Shown one piece after another: positions 1-6,887 of a stretch of 17,461 nucleotides of DNA. Origin of the DNA: an uncultured Selenomonadales bacterium (lineage in GTDB: Bacteria; Bacillota; Negativicutes; Selenomonadales; Selenomonadaceae); NCBI GenBank assembly GCA_937877565.1, contig CALFJB010000082.1, forward strand, positions 1-17,461, given 5' to 3'. The notes beneath the pieces were generated by a model, which had not been told where the DNA came from, searched no databases, and saw nothing but the letters and a program-made list of their open reading frames with translations. The translations under genes and the position numbers were made by a program. Each line of letters opens with the position of its first letter. Positions within the stretch are counted from its first letter, which is position 1.

Positions 1-31
1 TGCTCCTATTCGTCGCATTGCAAGCGCGGCG

Positions 32-52
32 GGGCGCACGTCCTGTGCGCCC
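32..52. other. GC-rich perfect hairpin
   Basis: GGGCGCAC (32-39) is perfectly complementary to GTGCGCCC (45-52), with a 5-base loop. No T-run follows on the plus strand, so it is not a standard intrinsic terminator in that direction. It could be the end of a dispersed repeat or a structured RNA segment between an upstream gene and the M23 gene. The fold is directly visible, but its function is unknown. Confidence 0.5.
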
Positions 53-80
53 ATTGTCCAAAATTGTTTGTAAACGTATT

Positions 81-113
81 CTAGTCTCTAGCCGCTAATC
101 CCTAGCCCCTAAA
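81..113 (+). repeat. Heptad-repeat element, right-arm type only
   Basis: Tandem 7-base units of the form CTAGYCY/CTAATCC run from 81 to about 112. They end in CCCCTAAA just before the M23 Shine-Dalgarno (AAGAGG, 115-120). The order of units matches the right arms of the elements at 1436-1506 and 10771-10843, so these look like one dispersed family rather than independent simple repeats. The purine-rich left arm is missing here, so this copy is partial or decayed. Confidence 0.7.
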
Positions 114-127
114 CAAGAGGTTAAGCT

Positions 128-1435
128 ATGAAAAAAATTTTAATTTTGACGTTGACATTAATTTTTGCTACTTTGACAAGTGCGGTTGTGTCGATTAAAC
201 AAATGGAAAATCAAAAAGAACAATATGAAAACGCCGCCGAAGACGCGCGACTGCGTGCAGAATGGATTCAAGGCAAAATACCTTCAGTTTCAGAGGCTAA
301 GCGTATTCTTGACGAAGAGGCGGAAATTGCTACCGCCGACTTCAACGAAAAACAAAATACGCTCAATGAAACTTTGAACCGTATTGAGTCGAATGAAATT
401 TTGCTGATTGAGGCTGAACACGACTACGAAAAAAAATTTCACCGCCTTGAACGTCGTATTCGTGACATTTATATTAATGGGCAAATTTCCTATATCGACG
501 TACTTTTTGGCGCACACGACTTCGGCGACTTTTTAACGCGAATGGATTTATTAAAGCGCGTAATTTACAATGATGTTGACTTGCTTAACTCCGTTTCGCA
601 ATATAAATCTGACATTAAAAAATTAAATTCCAAACTGGAAGAAGATAAAATTTTGCAGTCGAATCAATTACGCCTTGCCAACAAAGCAAAAAATAATAAG
701 CTCCAAAAAGTTGCCGTCCAACAGGCTTTACTTGATCGAATGGAAAACGACCGCAATTTATACAATCAGCGTTATGATGAAATGATGGCGGCGTCAAAAC
801 AGGTTGAAAAGCTGATTCAAGAAAGTAAATATCGAATGGCGGCGGAGCAGGCGGCAAAAGAACAACGCGAGGCTGAACGCAAGGCGCAGGCTGAACGTGA
901 AAGACTTGCACGCGAACAACGCGAAATCGAACGTAAAGCCCGTGATGAATTTGAACGCGAACAACGAGAAATTGAACGAGAAAAACGCCGCGTTGCACGT
1001 ATCGAAAAAAATTCTGAAGGCTACGTTGAAAGTCATACTATTGAAGAAAATACCGGCGAAATGATTTTTCCGATTCAAGGTCCAATAACTTCAGAATTTG
1101 GTTGGCGCACTCATCCAATTTTTGGCAGCTCAAAATTTCACAACGGTATTGATATTGGCGGAGATTATGGAATGGAAATTAAGGCGGCACGTGGCGGCGT
1201 CGTAAGTCATGCAGGTTGGATTGACGGTTACGGCAATACCGTTATGATTGAACACGGCGGCGGGCTTGTGACTTTGTACGGACATAATCAAAGCCTTGCT
1301 GTCAGCGTCGGCGCAACCGTTAAACAGGGGCAAGTTATCGCCTATTGCGGCAGTACCGGAAATTCTACCGGTCCGCACTGCCATTTTGAAGTTAGATTGA
1401 ATGGCGAAGCCGTCAGCCCTTACGATTATTTATAA
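128..1435 (+). CDS. Secreted M23 (LytM/EnvC-like) peptidoglycan hydrolase or amidase activator
   Basis: 435 residues. Residues 1-20 are a signal-like hydrophobic N-terminus. Residues about 25-300 are almost continuous coiled coil, ending in a very charged Glu/Arg/Gln helix (about 240-295) of short heptad-like repeats. Residues about 310-435 are an M23 (LytM) domain. The zinc/catalytic residues are all present: H338 and D342 in HNGID, H386 in YGH, and H417/H419 in the HCH motif. The domain therefore looks competent as an endopeptidase, unlike degenerate EnvC/NlpD activators. Coiled coil plus LytM is the architecture of EnvC-type septal factors that work with FtsEX, and of CwlO-like cell-separation hydrolases. 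The start is fixed by AAGAGG at 115-120 and by the signal peptide. A heptad-repeat element begins at its stop codon, and mutS2 follows 88 bases later. I am confident of the family but not of the exact role. Confidence 0.93.
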   Translation: MKKILILTLTLIFATLTSAVVSIKQMENQKEQYENAAEDARLRAEWIQGKIPSVSEAKRILDEEAEIATADFNEKQNTLNETLNRIESNEILLIEAEHDYEKKFHRLERRIRDIYINGQISYIDVLFGAHDFGDFLTRMDLLKRVIYNDVDLLNSVSQYKSDIKKLNSKLEEDKILQSNQLRLANKAKNNKLQKVAVQQALLDRMENDRNLYNQRYDEMMAASKQVEKLIQESKYRMAAEQAAKEQREAERKAQAERERLAREQREIERKARDEFEREQREIEREKRRVARIEKNSEGYVESHTIEENTGEMIFPIQGPITSEFGWRTHPIFGSSKFHNGIDIGGDYGMEIKAARGGVVSHAGWIDGYGNTVMIEHGGGLVTLYGHNQSLAVSVGATVKQGQVIAYCGSTGNSTGPHCHFEVRLNGEAVSPYDYL

Positions 1436-1506
1436 GGACTAGGAAATAGGGACTAGGGATTAGAGATTTTTTCCCTAGCCCCTAGCCCTTAGCCCCTAAT
1501 CCCTAG
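1433..1506 (+). repeat. Heptad-repeat inverted element between the M23 gene and mutS2
   Basis: A left arm of units TARGGAN runs directly from the M23 stop codon: the TAA at 1433-1435 is the first three bases of the unit TAAGGAC. A short AGATTTTTT spacer follows, then a right arm of CCCTAGC/CCCTAAT units to 1506. An 11-bp perfect inverted match is CTAGGGATTAG (1453-1463) with CTAATCCCTAG (1496-1506). The element ends 3 bases before the mutS2 Shine-Dalgarno AAGGA (1510-1514). It fills essentially the whole gap and would be transcribed as an RNA hairpin. Confidence 0.85.
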
Positions 1507-1523
1507 AAAAAGGATTGTGATAA

Positions 1524-3899
1524 ATGCTTACAGATTCATTTAGAATTTTGGAATTTGATAAAATACGTGAAATGTTGAAAAACTGCGCGACAAGCAATTT
1601 TGGCAAAGAATTAGCCGCCGAAATTGAGCCGTCAGACGATGAAGACGCCGTGCGAAAAAATCTTTCATTGACGACGGAGGCAGTAAAAGTTTACGCCGTC
1701 AGTGAGCCGCCCTTTGGCGGTATTCGTGACATTAGAGAAACGCTGAAAAAAATTGCGTTGGGAAGTTCAGCCGGTGCGATTGAACTTTCAGACGTTTTAT
1801 CTACAATGTACGCAATGAAAAGCGTTAAAAAGTTTTTCAAAGAAAATGAAGTTGACGCGCCGCAATTAAAATTTCGCGCAGGACAAATAGAAATTTTGGG
1901 CAATTTGGAAAAGCAACTTGAAAACGCGCTTGACGATCATGGCGGCGTTAAAGATTCTGCCAGTGCAGATTTACAAAAAATTCGGCGGGAACTTCGCACG
2001 GCTCAAAGTCGCGTTAAAACCGAAATTTTTAATATTTTGCACGACCCCGCCAAACAAAAATATTTTCAAGACGCAATTATTACAATGCGCGGCGATCGCT
2101 ACGTTATACCCGTGAAACTTGAGTACAAGGCGCAATTTCCCGGACTTGTACACGACCAATCTGCAACCGGCGCAACGCTTTTTATTGAGCCAATGGCGAT
2201 TGTAAATTTAAATAATGACATTCGGCAACTTGAAATTGAGGAAAAAAACGAAGTGGCGCGGATTCTGCGCGTTTTATGCGACGCCATACAAAAAAATTCT
2301 GCTGAACTTATAAACAACGTGGAAATTTTGGCGCAGTACGATTTACTTTTTGCAAAGGCAAAACTTGCAAGGAAACTTGACGCAACCGAGCCCGTCATTT
2401 CAAAATATACAAACTTGCACGCCGCCCGCCATCCATTGATTGACGCTAAAAAAGTTGTGCCAATCGATATTGAAATTGGCAACGGCTTTACAATTCTTTT
2501 GGTAACGGGACCAAATACCGGCGGCAAGACTGTTTGTATGAAAACTTTGGGACTTATGGCGTTAATGGCGCAATGCGGCTTGTACATTCCAGCGGCTTAC
2601 GGTTCAGAAATTGCGATTTACACAAATATTTTTGCAGATATTGGCGACGAACAATCAATAGAACAAAGCCTTTCAACTTTTTCCGCACATATGACAAAAA
2701 TAGTTGACATTCTGAAAAAAGTTATGCCTTCAGATTTAGTTTTGATTGACGAAATTGGCGCGGGTACAGACCCTGACGAAGGCGCGGCGTTGGCAATGGC
2801 GATTATGGGGCGGCTTTTAAAAATTCAGTGCGCCACAATCGCTACAACGCACTATTCAGAGTTGAAAACTTTTGCTTATTCGACGGCGGGAATTGAAAAC
2901 GCCTGCGTAGAATTTAACGGCGATACACTTTTGCCGACGTACAAACTTTTGATAGGAATACCCGGCGCAAGTAACGCCTTTGCAATTAGTAAACGACTTG
3001 GCTTGCATATGAGTTTAATTCGCAAGGCTAAAAAATTTTTGAAACAAGACCACGCCAACTTTGAACAAGTTTTGGCTGAACTTGAAACTAAGCGGCTGAT
3101 TTACGAGGAACGCAACGAAGAAATTAAAAAATCTCAAGCCGCCATTGCTAAAAAAGAAAAAGAAATTACCGCACTGCGCGACGAAATTTCTAAAACTAAA
3201 AATGACATTATCAAAAAGGCGCGTGAAAAAGCCGCCGAAATGGTTAAAGAAACGCGCAAAGAATCTGAAGAAATTATTTCCGCGCTCAAAGAACAATTTG
3301 ACGATTCCGGCGTTAAAAAGCGTCAGCAGACAATTCAAAACGCCCGTGATAAAATTCGTAACGCCGAAATTGCAACCGCTGAAAATATCGTTGCAAATGA
3401 TTCAATCGGCAACCGAATTAACAAAAAATATCTGCAAATTGGCGACACGGTTTATATTAAGCCGCTTGATCAAAAAGCCACAGTTTTATCAATCGAAAAA
3501 GACGGCAACGAGCTTTTAGTTGCGGCGGGCGCGTTGAAAATGACGGTTAAAACTTCAGACTGTCGATTTGTCAGCCATAAAGCCGAAGAAATTCAAAATG
3601 CGCCGGTTGTTAATGAAAATCGCGGTACGACGGGAATTTTAAAAAGAGTTTCGACGGCAAGCCGTGAAATTGATATACGCGGTATGATGGTTGATGAGGC
3701 GGAACAAGTTTGCGCCAAATTTATTGACGACGCACAACTTGCGGGACTCAAACAAGTTTTGATAATTCACGGCAAGGGTACGGGCGCACTTCGTCAAGGC
3801 GTTCATGAATTTTTGCGACATTATCACGCGGTAGAAAAATTTACGCTTGCAGATATTGATGAAGGCGGCGCGGGCGCAACTCTCGTCGTGTTAAGGTAG
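1524..3899 (+). CDS. mutS2: MutS2 ATPase with Smr domain
   Basis: 791 residues, the usual length for MutS2. The N-terminal and lever regions lack the mismatch-recognition domain of MutS1. The Walker A motif GPNTGGKT is at residues 329-336 and the Walker B at about 404-413, with D409 and E410 in LIDEIGAGTDPDEG. A long Lys/Glu-rich coiled coil spans about 515-620. A C-terminal Smr nuclease-like domain is marked by IDIRG (D717-G720) and HGKGTGALR (H749). The family is known for suppressing homologous recombination and, in Firmicutes, for splitting collided ribosomes. All expected motifs are intact. The start follows AAGGA at 1510-1514. It is followed after 9 bases by the HlyD-like gene, whose ribosome binding site overlaps the mutS2 stop codon. 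This suggests co-transcription and possible translational coupling. Confidence 0.96.
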   Translation: MLTDSFRILEFDKIREMLKNCATSNFGKELAAEIEPSDDEDAVRKNLSLTTEAVKVYAVSEPPFGGIRDIRETLKKIALGSSAGAIELSDVLSTMYAMKSVKKFFKENEVDAPQLKFRAGQIEILGNLEKQLENALDDHGGVKDSASADLQKIRRELRTAQSRVKTEIFNILHDPAKQKYFQDAIITMRGDRYVIPVKLEYKAQFPGLVHDQSATGATLFIEPMAIVNLNNDIRQLEIEEKNEVARILRVLCDAIQKNSAELINNVEILAQYDLLFAKAKLARKLDATEPVISKYTNLHAARHPLIDAKKVVPIDIEIGNGFTILLVTGPNTGGKTVCMKTLGLMALMAQCGLYIPAAYGSEIAIYTNIFADIGDEQSIEQSLSTFSAHMTKIVDILKKVMPSDLVLIDEIGAGTDPDEGAALAMAIMGRLLKIQCATIATTHYSELKTFAYSTAGIENACVEFNGDTLLPTYKLLIGIPGASNAFAISKRLGLHMSLIRKAKKFLKQDHANFEQVLAELETKRLIYEERNEEIKKSQAAIAKKEKEITALRDEISKTKNDIIKKAREKAAEMVKETRKESEEIISALKEQFDDSGVKKRQQTIQNARDKIRNAEIATAENIVANDSIGNRINKKYLQIGDTVYIKPLDQKATVLSIEKDGNELLVAAGALKMTVKTSDCRFVSHKAEEIQNAPVVNENRGTTGILKRVSTASREIDIRGMMVDEAEQVCAKFIDDAQLAGLKQVLIIHGKGTGALRQGVHEFLRHYHAVEKFTLADIDEGGAGATLVVLR

Positions 3900-3908
3900 G
3901 TTACTGAA

Positions 3909-5042
3909 ATGGAAACGGAAAATATCACCGGAAAAATTAAGCACTGGATAATTTTGGGCTTCGTCATTCCAATTTTAAGCGGCGCGGCGATTGGCTACGG
4001 CGCGTTTCAAAAAAATCATCCTGTTACAGAAATTCAAATTGACGACGCCAAAGTTACCGGCACAATGATTTCAGTTAGGACTTTGGTTGACGGCAAACTT
4101 AACGAAATTATTTCAAATGACGGCGACGAAGTTGAAGCGGGCGAAGTTATCGCACGGCTTGAAGTTGATGTAAATGAAGAAACTATCGCGCAGCTTAAAA
4201 ATACGGTTGAGCTTGCCAAAGAAAACTATGAGACTTTGAAACTTGGACAAATTGTTAAAGTACCCGTTAAAAAAGTCCGCGTAATTCCTGCCGCGCCGGT
4301 TGCTCCAACGCCCAGATCCAATGCCGGTTTAAAATCTTTGGAGGAACGCGCTAACCGAATGAAGGAACTTTTTGAAATGGGCGCGGTTAGCAAAAAGCAA
4401 ATGGAGGCGGCAGTTGCAGCCTACGAAAATGCAAAGGCGTCCGCCAGTTATTCATCACCCGCCGCACGACCTGAACCAACTTACGTTGAAGAAATTGAAT
4501 ATGTTGACCAATGGCAACCGACGCCGCCTGCCGCTTTACAAAACGCTGAAAACGCCATTAAACAGGCGGAACTTTCTTTGAATATCGCCTTGCAGGAGGC
4601 TCAAGAAACTGAAGTCATCGCGCCAATTTCCGGTACAATTTACTATACCGCCGAACTTGAAAAAGATTTAATCGCGGGAAATTCAATCGCAAAAATTGGC
4701 GACAGTAACGAACTTTGGCTTGAGGCTGAAGTTTCGCCGGATACTTTCAACAAAGTAACTTTGGGCTTGCCGGTAGATTATACTTTGGACGGGCAAAATT
4801 TGTCAGGTACGGTAATTGAAAAAATCGCGCCGGATGTTCCGGTTGTTGAGGAAACTGAAACAAAATCTGCGTGGATACCGCCGACTGATGACAATCCACA
4901 CCCAGAATTTTCTGCCGCTGACATTGAAATTAAAATTGAAGAGCCACTCAACGAAAAATTTATTTTAAAATTTTCAATGCCTGCGGATTTTCAATGCAAG
5001 CCGAATACAACTGCCAACGTCAAAATAAAATTGTATCGATAA
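3909..5042 (+). CDS. HlyD/EmrA-like membrane fusion (periplasmic adaptor) protein
   Basis: 377 residues. A single N-terminal membrane anchor lies at about 12-32. The first half of a lipoyl/biotinyl-like domain follows (about 52-86, with the GKLNEI...GDEVEAGEVIARLE pattern). Two helical hairpin segments are next (about 92-110 and 140-170), then the second lipoyl half (about 235-275, with VIAPISGTI), and a beta-barrel-like C-terminus. This is the layout of membrane fusion proteins that link inner-membrane transporters to outer-membrane exit ducts, and it implies an envelope with an outer membrane. Unusually, both hairpin helices are next to Pro/Ala-rich segments (about 115-135 and 180-215). No ABC, MFS or TolC partner is in the window. 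The weak ribosome binding site GGTAGG overlaps the mutS2 stop. The family call is good; the substrate is unknown. Confidence 0.82.
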   Translation: METENITGKIKHWIILGFVIPILSGAAIGYGAFQKNHPVTEIQIDDAKVTGTMISVRTLVDGKLNEIISNDGDEVEAGEVIARLEVDVNEETIAQLKNTVELAKENYETLKLGQIVKVPVKKVRVIPAAPVAPTPRSNAGLKSLEERANRMKELFEMGAVSKKQMEAAVAAYENAKASASYSSPAARPEPTYVEEIEYVDQWQPTPPAALQNAENAIKQAELSLNIALQEAQETEVIAPISGTIYYTAELEKDLIAGNSIAKIGDSNELWLEAEVSPDTFNKVTLGLPVDYTLDGQNLSGTVIEKIAPDVPVVEETETKSAWIPPTDDNPHPEFSAADIEIKIEEPLNEKFILKFSMPADFQCKPNTTANVKIKLYR

Positions 5043-5115
5043 GAGGAAACAGGAAAGCAGAAAACAGGATACAGATTTAAAAACTCAAAACGCTGTATCC
5101 TGTCAACTGTTTCCT
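5040..5115 (+). repeat. C-type heptad-repeat hairpin between the HlyD-like and GH13 genes
   Basis: Degenerate AGGAAAC/CAGGATA units begin two bases after the HlyD-like stop codon (TAA, 5040-5042) and fold back on a complementary right arm. Two nested perfect matches are visible: AGGAAACAG (5044-5052) with CTGTTTCCT (5107-5115), and CAGGATACAG (5065-5074) with CTGTATCCTG (5093-5102; 18-base loop). The T-run is weak, so it is not an obvious terminator. The AAGGAG ribosome binding site of the GH13 gene follows directly. The repeat unit matches the one inside murE (12993-13026). Confidence 0.8.
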
Positions 5116-5134
5116 TTAAAAAGGAGTAAATTTA

Positions 5135-6877
5135 ATGAACAGACGAAATTTTATTAAAAGCGGCGCGGCGTTGACTGCGTTAGCTTTTTTTTATCCCGAA
5201 AAAATTATTGGAGGAGAAAAAGTTATGGCGGCTGAAAAATTGAAATGGTGGCAAAAAACGATTGTCTATCAAATTTACCCGAAAAGTTTTCAAGACACGA
5301 CCGGAAGTGGCACGGGCGATTTAAACGGCGTTACTCAACATTTGGATTATCTGAAAAAATTGGGCGTTGGCGCAATTTGGCTAACTCCTATTTATCCTTC
5401 GCCGCAAGTCGATAACGGCTACGATATTTCAGATTACACGGCGATTAATCCTGATTTTGGAACGATGGCGGACTTTGAAAATTTGGTTGCCGAAGGCGAA
5501 AAGCGCGGGATTAAAATTGTTATGGACTTGGTTTACAATCACAGCTCGGACAAGCACAAATGGTTTTTAGAATCTAAAAGCAGTCGTACAAATTCAAAGG
5601 CGGATTGGTACATTTGGAAAGACGCTAAACCTGATGGAACGCCGCCTACAAATTGGCGCAGTTTTTTTGGCGGCAGTGTTTGGGAATGGTGCGAGGAACG
5701 CCAACAATTTTACATGCACAGTTTTGCCAAAGGGCAACCTGATTTAAATTGGGAAAATTCCGAAGTCCGGCAAGCAATTTTTGACGCGGCAAATTTTTGG
5801 TTAGATAAAGGCGTTGGCGGTTTCAGAATCGATGCAATTCCCTACATAAAAAAGCCCGCCTTTGTTGACGGCAAGCCCGACGCCAAAGACGGTATGATAG
5901 CCGTTCACACAATGACGGTAAACACGCCCGGTATTTTAGATTTTTTGCACGAATTCAAAGAGAAAGTTTTCGCAGGACACGATATTTTCACTGTTGGCGA
6001 AGCTAACGGCGTTGCGCCGGAAGATTTAAAATATTGGATTGGCGATAACGGCGTTTTTGATATGATTTTTGAATTTAGCCACGTCAATTTGCAATTCAAA
6101 AATGGCGAAGTTTATTGCCGTCCGACTGAATGGAAATTAACCGAACTTAAAAAGGCAATTTCTGACAGTCAAGCCGCCACAAAAAATAACGGCTGGTACC
6201 CAATGTATTTTGAAAATCACGACAAGCCGCGCTGTGTAAATTATTTTTTCAAGAATGTTGATACAGTCAAGGCGGCGAAAGTTATTGCAACAATTCTTTT
6301 GACGATGCGCGGGACGCCGTTTATTTTTGAAGGGCAAGAAATTGGAATGACAAATGTTAATTGGAATTCTATCGAAAATTACAATGATATTTCAGCGCAC
6401 GCACAATTTGACTTTGCAATTAATGAAGGTTTTACGGCGGCGGAAGCGTTGGAATTTGTACACTTTTTCAGCCGTGATAATTCAAGGACGCCAATGCAAT
6501 GGAACGATAAAACCAACGCGGGATTTTCTACGGGCAAAACGTGGTTACCTGTCAACGAAAATTATAAAACTATCAACGCCGCCGCTGAAGATAAAAATTT
6601 TGATTCAGTTTTGAATTGGTACAGAAAACTTGCCAAAATTCGCGCAGATAACAAAGAATTGACGCAGGGCGATTATCAGTTACTGTTAGCTGACAGTGAA
6701 GAAATTTTTGCATTTTCGCGCAGTTTGAACGGCAAAACTTTTATAACGGCTGTAAATTTCTCTGATAAAAAAGTTGCACTGCAAAAAGATTTTACCGACA
6801 AAAAAATTATTCTGGACAGCGAATCAAACTTTGATAAAAATTTTTTGCAGCCGCTTGAGGCTAGAATTTACAAATAA
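5135..6877 (+). CDS. GH13 alpha-glucosidase (oligo-1,6-glucosidase-like) with Tat-like leader
   Basis: 580 residues. Family 13 glycoside hydrolase with region I DLVYNH, region V QPDLNW, region II GFRIDAI (nucleophile D233), region III VGEANG (acid/base E289) and region IV ENHDKPR (transition-state stabiliser D363). QPDLNW and the short C-terminal beta domain point to the exo-acting oligo-1,6-glucosidase/dextran glucosidase group, which cleaves small alpha-glucosides. Those enzymes are usually cytoplasmic. Here the first 30 residues carry NRRNFIK plus a hydrophobic stretch, a twin-arginine-like signal. A second start (M31, base 5225) with its own GGAGGA follows immediately and matches the normal N-terminus of the family. 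Either or both products may be made. It lies 10 bases upstream of the triple-domain envelope protein. Exact substrate specificity is not resolved. Confidence 0.93.
   Translation: MNRRNFIKSGAALTALAFFYPEKIIGGEKVMAAEKLKWWQKTIVYQIYPKSFQDTTGSGTGDLNGVTQHLDYLKKLGVGAIWLTPIYPSPQVDNGYDISDYTAINPDFGTMADFENLVAEGEKRGIKIVMDLVYNHSSDKHKWFLESKSSRTNSKADWYIWKDAKPDGTPPTNWRSFFGGSVWEWCEERQQFYMHSFAKGQPDLNWENSEVRQAIFDAANFWLDKGVGGFRIDAIPYIKKPAFVDGKPDAKDGMIAVHTMTVNTPGILDFLHEFKEKVFAGHDIFTVGEANGVAPEDLKYWIGDNGVFDMIFEFSHVNLQFKNGEVYCRPTEWKLTELKKAISDSQAATKNNGWYPMYFENHDKPRCVNYFFKNVDTVKAAKVIATILLTMRGTPFIFEGQEIGMTNVNWNSIENYNDISAHAQFDFAINEGFTAAEALEFVHFFSRDNSRTPMQWNDKTNAGFSTGKTWLPVNENYKTINAAAEDKNFDSVLNWYRKLAKIRADNKELTQGDYQLLLADSEEIFAFSRSLNGKTFITAVNFSDKKVALQKDFTDKKIILDSESNFDKNFLQPLEARIYK
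5210..5227 (+). promoter_or_regulatory. Internal ribosome binding site and start in the GH13 gene
   Basis: GGAGGA (5210-5215), then 9 bases, then ATG at 5225-5227 (codon 31). This is at least as strong a Shine-Dalgarno as the one before the annotated ATG at 5135 (AAGGAG). The protein from M31 starts as GH13 oligoglucosidases normally do, a few residues before the WW...VYQIYP motif. An enzyme without the Tat-like leader could be made from it. Confidence 0.6.
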
Positions 6878-6887
6878 AAAATCATAG

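Larger units (their letters stand above)
1..127. other. Left-edge non-coding stretch upstream of the M23 gene
   Basis: No gene can be supported here. One frame is open from base 1 to a TAG at 82-84, but the encoded peptide looks random and begins outside the window. The stretch contains a GC-rich hairpin (32-52) and a half-copy of the heptad repeat (81-113), followed by the AAGAGG ribosome binding site at 115-120 for the next gene. I see no clear promoter, so the M23 gene may be transcribed from upstream of the window. Confidence 0.5.

Noticed and set aside
1..84. Possible tail of an upstream gene in the first frame
   Set aside because: It is only 27 codons, with odd composition and a GC-rich palindrome inside. 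It cannot be assigned without sequence to the left.
1436..1506. CRISPR array or telomere-like repeat
   Set aside because: Units are 7 bases with no spacers, and the array is a short inverted pair. The resemblance to telomeric CCCTAA repeats is coincidental in a bacterial operon gap.
2099..2587. 162-residue reading frame antisense to mutS2, and other long antisense frames
   Set aside because: They lie wholly within well-supported genes, have no family motif, and are expected by-products of the codon bias.
5044..5120. Intrinsic terminator after the HlyD-like gene
   Set aside because: The stem is long but no proper T-run follows, and the next ribosome binding site is immediately adjacent. It fits the heptad-repeat family better.
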